DNA of 8,656 nt from Candidatus Hydrogenedentota bacterium (GTDB lineage Bacteria > Hydrogenedentota > Hydrogenedentia > Hydrogenedentales > GCA-2746185), in the NCBI GenBank assembly GCA_030123645.1, contig JASJYE010000078.1, positions 1 to 8,656 of the forward strand, written 5' to 3'. A program made the translations under genes and the position numbers. Positions 1-4,019 of the stretch are shown here, piece after piece. The notes beneath the pieces were generated by a model that did not search any database, had not been told where the DNA came from, and was given only the letters and a program-made list of their open reading frames with translations. How positions within the stretch are numbered: the first letter of the stretch is position 1; every line of letters starts with the position of its first letter.

Positions 1-163
1 TCAGCCCCGTCCCCTCCACGGTCGTCCCGTGCACAATCCCGCTCCCGGCGGGTGCGAGGGCCCCCTGACCCGACAAGAAAAGAAACCCGCCCGCGACGAC
101 GGCCTGCGAGTAGGGACCGAGAGCGGGTGGCGCGCCCGCTGCGTGGAGACAGATCTTTTCCAT
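1..163 (-). CDS. ridA: RidA/YjgF/UK114-family protein, 5' part only (cut by window edge)
   Basis: RidA-family proteins hydrolyse reactive enamine/imine intermediates (such as those made by PLP-dependent dehydratases) to ketoacids and ammonia in the cytoplasm; some paralogues do other deaminations. Reading the minus strand from ATG at 163-161 gives 54 codons before the left edge. They contain the family's N-terminal signature: APPALGPYSQAVVAGG (residues 11-26), then FLFLSGQGALAPAG (27-40) and GIVHG. This matches the known RidA pattern of GPYSQAV followed by SGQ and a Pro/Gly turn. The start is well supported, because AAGGAGG (complement of 169-175) lies 5 nt upstream. The C-terminal half, including the substrate-binding arginine expected near residue 105, is outside the window. 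It is divergently transcribed from the coiled-coil gene and has its own likely promoter. Family assignment is firm; which RidA subgroup is unknown. Confidence 0.9.
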   Translation of the reverse strand, partial: MEKICLHAAGAPPALGPYSQAVVAGGFLFLSGQGALAPAGSGIVHGTTVEGTGL

Positions 164-202
164 CCGCGCCTCCTTCTCAGCCGCTTGTTATCCCCGAAAG
201 AA

Positions 203-231
203 ACGATACCACAGCCGCCCCAAAGCGTCAA
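203..231 (-). promoter_or_regulatory. sigma-70-type promoter for ridA
   Basis: On the minus strand, TTGACG (complement of 226-231) is followed after exactly 17 bp by TATCGT (complement of 203-208). The -35 matches consensus at five of six positions and the -10 at four. Transcription would start near 196, giving a leader of about 33 nt that contains the strong Shine-Dalgarno sequence. Not tested; inferred from consensus and position. Confidence 0.6.
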
Positions 232-237
232 ATGACG
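226..237. promoter_or_regulatory. inverted repeat CGTCA-AA-TGACG over the ridA -35 box
   Basis: CGTCA (226-230) and TGACG (233-237) form a perfect 5-bp inverted repeat with a 2-bp spacer. The left arm is part of the ridA -35 hexamer, so a bound protein would block or alter polymerase binding. The same arms with a 3-bp spacer occur at 3768-3780, inside the promoter of the ankyrin gene. This could be an operator, or a by-product of TTGACG-like -35 boxes. Confidence 0.3.
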
Positions 238-291
238 GCAACTTAGGGCAGTGCCCGGCGCTGCTGTGAGCCGAAGTAGAGTTCAGTGCTG

Positions 292-320
292 TTGACGTGT
301 CTGGTGCGGCTTTCTATAAT
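292..320 (+). promoter_or_regulatory. strong sigma-70-type promoter for the coiled-coil gene
   Basis: TTGACG (292-297) is followed after exactly 17 bp by a perfect TATAAT (315-320). Transcription should start near 327, leaving a leader of about 32 nt to the GTG at 359 or about 59 nt to the TTG at 386. This is the best promoter match in the window and suggests the orphan coiled-coil gene is well expressed from its own start. Confidence 0.8.
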
Positions 321-358
321 GGCCACGGTGGTCACGGGGCGGCTCGTCGCAGTCCATC

Positions 359-2287
359 GTGAACACAAAAGACGGGGGACGATTCTTGGATAAGAACACA
401 AGCGAAGTGCTTCTCAAGCTTCAGGAAACGATTAACTCCTGGACCCAGGAAGTCACACAGACAAGATCCGCGCTCACTGAGAGCCTCGGCGCCACCGCCG
501 ATGCCGTCAAACCGGCGTTCAGGTTGATTCGACCCGCCGCGCCGGCCCAAGAGCAGGCGGAAGCTGCGGCCAATGAAGTGCAGACCGAGCCCAGCAAAGA
601 CACCTCCCAAGAACGCGTTGATGCCAACAAGGCGCTGATGCGGAGCGTGGAAGAACTCAAGTTGCACGTTGCCGAGGCCGAGCGCCGCGCCCAGGAAACG
701 GAACGCGAACGCGCGCGGCTCGACACTGAGATCGAATTCGCACGCGAACAGCTGCATCTCCGAAATAAGTCTGCCCAGGACGCTGAGGAACGCCGCATAC
801 AGTACGAGATGCAGGCCGAGGGGGTGACGCAGGCGCTCGGAGGGTCCGAGCTCGAGATCACCGATCTGCGCCAGCAACTACGGAGCAAGGACTGGCGGCT
901 GCTGAAGACGCGCAATGTCCTGGACATGCTGCGCGAGGACCATGCCCGCCGCCTGGCCGACGTCGAGGCCCTCTCCTTGCAAGTCGAGGCGTTGCGCACC
1001 GAAGCCGAGGAACGGCAGGCCTCCGAAAGCAAGACGCTTTCATCGCTCGCCGAGCCGCGTTCAGCCGTAGATGCGCGCACGGAAGAATTGAAAAAGCCCC
1101 GCGATGCCTTCGCGAAACTGCAAATCGACCTCGACGAACTGATGTCGACGAACATGGTCCTGCGCGAAGATATCAAAGAGTTCAAAGCGCGGCTCGTGGA
1201 CCGCGAGCAGGTCCTGGAAGAGGTGCGCAAGGAGTTGGAGCAGGCTGAAAGGAACCGCCAAGATCTGCTGCAAAAGGAGTCTGCCGCCGCTGGCCGGATC
1301 AAAGCCCTCTCCGCTGCCTTGGAAGAGAAGGCCGCCTCCCTGGAAGAGGGCCGTCAGAGATTGCGCGATAGCGATTCCGCCACGGCGGAACGCATCCGTG
1401 AGCTCCGCGCGGCCCTGGAGCAAAAAGACGCGTCTCTCGAAAAGGACCGCCAAGAACTGCTCGATAAGGAAAGTTCCACGGAGCGGCAGATCGAAGCGCT
1501 CAATGCCGCCCTCGAGGAAAAGACCCAGGCCTTCGAAGAGTCCCAGCGGGCCCATGACGAACTGAGTGAGAAAATGTCGGCTCGAGAGCAGCTTGAACGC
1601 GCCCTGCGAGATGAGGTGGCCTCCTTGCGCGAGCAAGAGGCGGGGAATGTGCGCGATGTGGAAGCGCTGAACAAAGCGCTCAAGGAAGAGCTCGAATCCA
1701 TGCGCCAAGTTGCCGTGCAAAGGGATTTCGTCGTCCACCATAGCGAGGCCGAGCTCGCTTCGATGAGCCGCCGCGAAGCCGAAACGGAAGACTCGCTGCG
1801 GCAGGCGCTCGAGGCCAGTGAGCGCACGCTGGCCGAGGCCGTTGAGGCGTCCAAGTCACAACGGGCCGTAGAATTCGAGCTCGGAGCGCTCCGTGTCCAG
1901 AGTGAGGAAAAGGACGCGGCGATGCGTGAGCTGTGGGACGAACTGAAGGTGCTGCGAGAGCGCGTGGAGCATGTCGCGGAGATGGCCCCGCCTTCGAAGG
2001 AGGAGCCTGCGCAAGACAGCAGCGGCATCGTGGCCGCTGGGCGCTTCAAAGAGCAAGTGGACAACCTCGTGATCTCGCTCAAGAAAGCGAAGGCCAAGCT
2101 GAAACAGGCCCCGGGTGGGTCGGAGGAATCGAGTAGGGAAGGCTTGGGCTCCCGCCTGAAACGCATCGTGCGATTGTCCAAACCGGACTCGAAAGAAGAC
2201 AGCGACGAGCACTACAACGCTAGATTTCAAAAGTCGAAAGTCGTTAGGAGTATTGACGACCATACCTTGCGTTCGCAAGGCGACTGA
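359..2287 (+). CDS. long coiled-coil protein with three tandem 32-residue repeats, function unknown
   Basis: I do not recognise a family. The 642-residue product has no visible signal peptide, no membrane segment and no cysteine. It is dominated by Glu, Arg, Lys, Ala, Leu and Gln. Residues about 90-540 read as nearly continuous coiled coil, with a Pro/Ala-rich gap near 50-80. Residues 298-393 are three tandem 32-residue units. The C-terminus (565-642) is basic (KKAKAKLKQ, RLKRIVRLSK), then polar and probably disordered. Such a layout suits a cytoplasmic scaffold, filament or spacer protein; SMC-like similarity would come from composition only, as no Walker motif is present. Start: GTG at 359 has no Shine-Dalgarno sequence, whereas in-frame TTG at 386 lies 5 nt after GGGGGAC (374-380), so a 633-residue form is at least as likely. 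The stop codon overlaps the first bases of an intergenic repeat element. Real gene: confident, from promoter and length. Function: unknown. Confidence 0.8.
   Translation: MNTKDGGRFLDKNTSEVLLKLQETINSWTQEVTQTRSALTESLGATADAVKPAFRLIRPAAPAQEQAEAAANEVQTEPSKDTSQERVDANKALMRSVEELKLHVAEAERRAQETERERARLDTEIEFAREQLHLRNKSAQDAEERRIQYEMQAEGVTQALGGSELEITDLRQQLRSKDWRLLKTRNVLDMLREDHARRLADVEALSLQVEALRTEAEERQASESKTLSSLAEPRSAVDARTEELKKPRDAFAKLQIDLDELMSTNMVLREDIKEFKARLVDREQVLEEVRKELEQAERNRQDLLQKESAAAGRIKALSAALEEKAASLEEGRQRLRDSDSATAERIRELRAALEQKDASLEKDRQELLDKESSTERQIEALNAALEEKTQAFEESQRAHDELSEKMSAREQLERALRDEVASLREQEAGNVRDVEALNKALKEELESMRQVAVQRDFVVHHSEAELASMSRREAETEDSLRQALEASERTLAEAVEASKSQRAVEFELGALRVQSEEKDAAMRELWDELKVLRERVEHVAEMAPPSKEEPAQDSSGIVAAGRFKEQVDNLVISLKKAKAKLKQAPGGSEESSREGLGSRLKRIVRLSKPDSKEDSDEHYNARFQKSKVVRSIDDHTLRSQGD
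374..380 (+). promoter_or_regulatory. candidate ribosome binding site favouring TTG start at 386
   Basis: GGGGGAC sits 5 nt before the in-frame TTG at 386-388 (then GAT AAG AAC). Nothing comparable precedes the GTG at 359 at a useful distance. If used, the protein loses nine residues and begins Met-Asp-Lys-Asn. Confidence 0.4.
1250..1537 (+). repeat. three tandem 96-bp in-frame units (32 residues each) within the coiled-coil gene
   Basis: Residues 298-329, 330-361 and 362-393 align without gaps. Shared landmarks include R-Q near the start (RNRQ, GRQ, DRQ), an S near position 11, then I-x-x-L-x-A-A-L-E-x-K and a closing hydrophobic-Glu. The DNA copies are diverged at many codon positions, so this is an old duplication. 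A 32-residue period is not a multiple of seven but equals three heptads plus one 11-residue hendecad. Confidence 0.75.
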
Positions 2288-2448
2288 GCAAAAAGGGGAC
2301 TGACGCAAGCGGAGCGAGGTACGAGCGCAGACGTGTCTGTCCCCTTTCTTGCGCCCCTTGGAAAAGGATGAAGAAACGGGGACAGTCCCTGCTCGCAAGC
2401 TCACGAGGACTACTTTTGGAAAAGCTCAAAAGTCCCCATTTTGCTCAG
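2284..2448. repeat. composite inverted-repeat element (REP/BIME-like) between convergent genes
   Basis: The ends are 18-bp inverted arms with one mismatch: CTGAGCAAAAAGGGGACT at 2284-2301 and AGTCCCCATTTTGCTCAG at 2431-2448. Inside are further inverted repeats. AAAGGGGAC (2292-2300) pairs with GTCCCCTTT (2339-2347). GGGAC-A-GTCCC lies at 2379-2389. ACTTTTG (2412-2418) pairs with CAAAAGT (2427-2433) around an 8-nt loop. A short module, CGCAAGC followed by CGAGG, occurs at 2304-2319 and 2394-2408 in the same orientation. Part of the element recurs at the right edge of the window (8604-8656), so it belongs to a dispersed family. GGGGAC-rich palindromes of this kind are often spread by REP-associated tyrosine transposases (RAYT), but no transposase lies in the window. 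It may also act as a two-way transcription stop. Confidence 0.7.
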
Positions 2449-2502
2449 CGACCGGACTAAAATGTAGCGTTGTAGTACTAGGCGGTTCGCGGTTTCCTAT
2501 GG

Positions 2503-2520
2503 CCCGGCGGACGCCGGCCG
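2503..2520 (-). terminator. GC-rich hairpin just after the ankyrin gene (possible terminator, no U-tract)
   Basis: On the minus strand, starting about 6 nt after the TAA at 2528-2526, GGCC-GGC and GCC-(G)-GGCC can pair as a 7-bp GC stem with one bulge and a 4-nt loop. No T-run follows, so it is not a classical intrinsic terminator; it could protect the 3' end or aid termination. Confidence 0.35.
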
Positions 2521-2525
2521 CAGGC

Positions 2526-3674
2526 TTACGCGGTTGCGTTTTGGAGAAAATCGATCACTTCGTCCCGGCCGTGATCTTTGGCGAGATCGAGCGCCGTCTT
2601 GCCGTTACAGACGAGAGTTACATCGGCGTCGTTCCCGACAAGCGTCCGAGCGATCTCTAGATGGCCTTTTCCGGCGGCATAATGCAGCGGCGTCTTGTCG
2701 TCTGTCGTCAGTGCGTTCACTTGCGCGCCTTTTGAAATCAGCAACTCCACCATTTTCGGATTGCCGCCGCTGGCGGCCATGTGCAGAAGTGTCCACTCGT
2801 GCCCGCTCGTGCGCGTCACAATGATCCGTGGCTTCGCCCGTAGCAATAGCTCCACCTGGTTCAAGTCACCCGAAATCACCGCATCGAGGATACCGAGGCT
2901 TCTATCGATCCAGCTGCAATTCTCGCAGCATTCATTTGCTAGTTTGGTATCGCAACCGCATTCCGTGCAAATCCGAGTCTCCTCAGGCGCCTCATACTTC
3001 GGCAGCTCCTCGCTGGCAGAACTCGGGATATCATCGGATAGGGTCTCCTCAATCTGCGCTTCTTCCCCACTCGCGGGACCGTTTTCAGAGTCCGGTGACG
3101 GTGGATGAAATTTCGATGCGCGCAACGCTCTTAGCGCCGACGCGAGAATGGACTTTGTCTCTTGAACGGGTCGGGCGTCGGGCTCGGCAGGGACCTCGTC
3201 ATTCTCCAGCACTCGCGGGGGAGCTTCGGGCAGCGCCGATGCGCCGGCCGTCACGGAAGAGTCCAACGATTCGGTGTCACTTCCGTTTCCATCCGGCCTG
3301 ACAATCGCTTGCGAATCTTCCTTTGAGTCGTTCTCATCGTTATCCGAAAAATCGCAGGCGTCCGTCTCCCGGCAGGGCTGTCTCAGCGTTAACAGCAGGG
3401 CTTCCAAAGAAGCCCCGAAGACGTCCGTGCCTAAGTCCTGCGTCTTTTCCGGGGTCGCCCCATTTACGTCCTCGACTTTCTCATCAGGATGCTCGGACAC
3501 GCAGGTCGAAGTGTCGTGCGTGTTTTCATGCTCAGTTGTCGACGCGCCAGCCTCTTTGGGGCGGAGCATCTCTCTATACCGCGCGAGAAGCACTTCGGCT
3601 TCTTTGCGGAGCTCCTCGAAGGATTTCGACTCTTCCCCGAAGTTTGTTAAATCAGTCAGATCCCGCGGATTCAC
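2526..3674 (-). CDS. acidic protein with zinc ribbon and C-terminal ankyrin repeats, function unknown
   Basis: The 382-residue product has four parts. (1) A short N-terminal helix (about 17-38, FEELRKEAEVLLARYREMLR). (2) A long Glu/Asp/Ser/Pro-rich stretch (about 40-230) that looks disordered. (3) A four-cysteine zinc ribbon, C236-x2-C239 and C250-x2-C253, with extra cysteines at 241 and 249. (4) About four ankyrin repeats (257-289, 292-322, 325-355, 358-380), the middle two showing the typical TLLHMAASGG and TPLHYAAGKGH signatures. Ankyrin repeats bind proteins, so an adaptor role is plausible, but no enzyme domain is present. No signal peptide or membrane segment is visible, so it is probably cytoplasmic. 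The GTG start at 3674 has GGAG (complement of 3685-3688) 10 nt upstream. It is convergent with the coiled-coil gene and divergent from the lptD-like gene. Domain calls are firm; function is unknown. Confidence 0.88.
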   Translation of the reverse strand: MNPRDLTDLTNFGEESKSFEELRKEAEVLLARYREMLRPKEAGASTTEHENTHDTSTCVSEHPDEKVEDVNGATPEKTQDLGTDVFGASLEALLLTLRQPCRETDACDFSDNDENDSKEDSQAIVRPDGNGSDTESLDSSVTAGASALPEAPPRVLENDEVPAEPDARPVQETKSILASALRALRASKFHPPSPDSENGPASGEEAQIEETLSDDIPSSASEELPKYEAPEETRICTECGCDTKLANECCENCSWIDRSLGILDAVISGDLNQVELLLRAKPRIIVTRTSGHEWTLLHMAASGGNPKMVELLISKGAQVNALTTDDKTPLHYAAGKGHLEIARTLVGNDADVTLVCNGKTALDLAKDHGRDEVIDFLQNATA

Positions 3675-3760
3675 GAACTTACAACTCCAATAGCTACAAA
3701 CATTTAGACGCCAATCGCTCCCTCCCAGCGAGACGCCGCGTAAATGAGATATCCTTTGAA

Positions 3761-3790
3761 ACTATACCGTCAAAATGACGAAAACGCCAA
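3761..3790 (-). promoter_or_regulatory. sigma-70-type promoter candidate for the ankyrin gene
   Basis: On the minus strand, TTGGCG (complement of 3785-3790) is followed after 18 bp by TATAGT (complement of 3761-3766). The -10 matches five of six consensus positions and the -35 four. Transcription would start near 3754, giving a leader of about 80 nt. Its spacer contains the CGTCA-AAA-TGACG inverted repeat. Confidence 0.5.
3768..3780. promoter_or_regulatory. inverted repeat CGTCA-AAA-TGACG in the ankyrin promoter spacer
   Basis: Perfect 5-bp arms (3768-3772 and 3776-3780) lie between the -10 and -35 boxes of the ankyrin gene's promoter, a common operator position for repressors. The arms equal those at 226-237 by the ridA promoter, but the spacer is one base longer. 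Confidence 0.3.
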
Positions 3791-3803
3791 GTCATCCGCG
3801 GGT

Positions 3804-3818
3804 AATCGTTAAACGATT
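3804..3818. promoter_or_regulatory. palindrome AATCGT-TAA-ACGATT in the divergent regulatory region
   Basis: Perfect 6-bp arms with a 3-bp spacer lie about 13 bp upstream of the ankyrin gene's -35 box, and their right end overlaps the -35 of a candidate plus-strand promoter (3817-3846). The surrounding sequence is AT-rich compared with the rest of the window. This is a plausible binding site for a dimeric regulator serving both directions. Confidence 0.35.
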
Positions 3819-3846
3819 GCCGAATCTAAATATGTAATTTTATAAG
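3817..3846 (+). promoter_or_regulatory. possible distal plus-strand promoter upstream of the lptD-like gene
   Basis: TTGCCG (3817-3822) and TATAAG (3841-3846) are separated by 18 bp. Transcription would start near 3853, before the candidate 30-codon ORF at 3916 and the lptD-like gene. The match is moderate, and AT-rich DNA here raises the chance of coincidence. Confidence 0.35.
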
Positions 3847-3915
3847 GAGTTACAGAATAGCCTGCTCGAGGCCCGTCTAGGCCCGGGCATCTGGCCGCAA
3901 GGGGAGCTGCTTAAA

Positions 3916-4008
3916 ATGGATGAGAGCCCGATTGGGCCGTTGCGGGATCAACAGGCGAGTGCTATACTCCATCCGCGAAAGCGGCCTTTCTGCTCTAATC
4001 CAAGCTAA
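3916..4008 (+). CDS. candidate 30-codon small ORF directly upstream of the lptD-like gene
   Basis: ATG at 3916 follows AAGGGGAG (3899-3906) at 9 nt. The ORF ends with TAA at 4006-4008, 11 bp before the lptD-like ATG, which itself has no Shine-Dalgarno sequence. The predicted 30-residue peptide is polar to basic, has one cysteine near its end, and resembles nothing I know. A leader peptide that couples translation into the next gene is one idea. Against it, the better promoter for the downstream gene (3940-3968) lies inside this ORF, so transcripts from that promoter would lack its start. Treat as speculative. Confidence 0.2.
   Translation: MDESPIGPLRDQQASAILHPRKRPFCSNPS
3940..3968 (+). promoter_or_regulatory. 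sigma-70-type promoter for the lptD-like gene
   Basis: TTGCGG (3940-3945) and TATACT (3963-3968) are separated by exactly 17 bp. The -10 matches five of six positions and the -35 three to four. Transcription would start near 3975, with a leader of about 45 nt before the ATG at 4020. Confidence 0.6.
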
Positions 4009-4019
4009 ATCAATGAGTT

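Noticed and set aside
1..231. A 76-codon minus-strand reading frame ending at the left edge, in a different frame from ridA
   Set aside because: It overlaps the ridA start region and has an Arg/Pro-rich composition typical of the wrong frame in GC-rich DNA; the overlapping frame has a clear RidA signature and a strong ribosome binding site.
332..877. Minus-strand reading frame of 181 codons (and longer ones at 421-1302, 1061-1741, 1354-2181)
   Set aside because: These are antisense to the coiled-coil gene, lack ribosome binding sites and are rich in Ser/Arg or Leu/Phe as expected for reverse reading of Glu/Lys/Arg/Leu codons.
2284..2448. CRISPR array or insertion sequence at the repeated region
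   Set aside because: There are no regularly spaced direct repeats with unique spacers and no transposase frame; the symmetry is inverted and nested.
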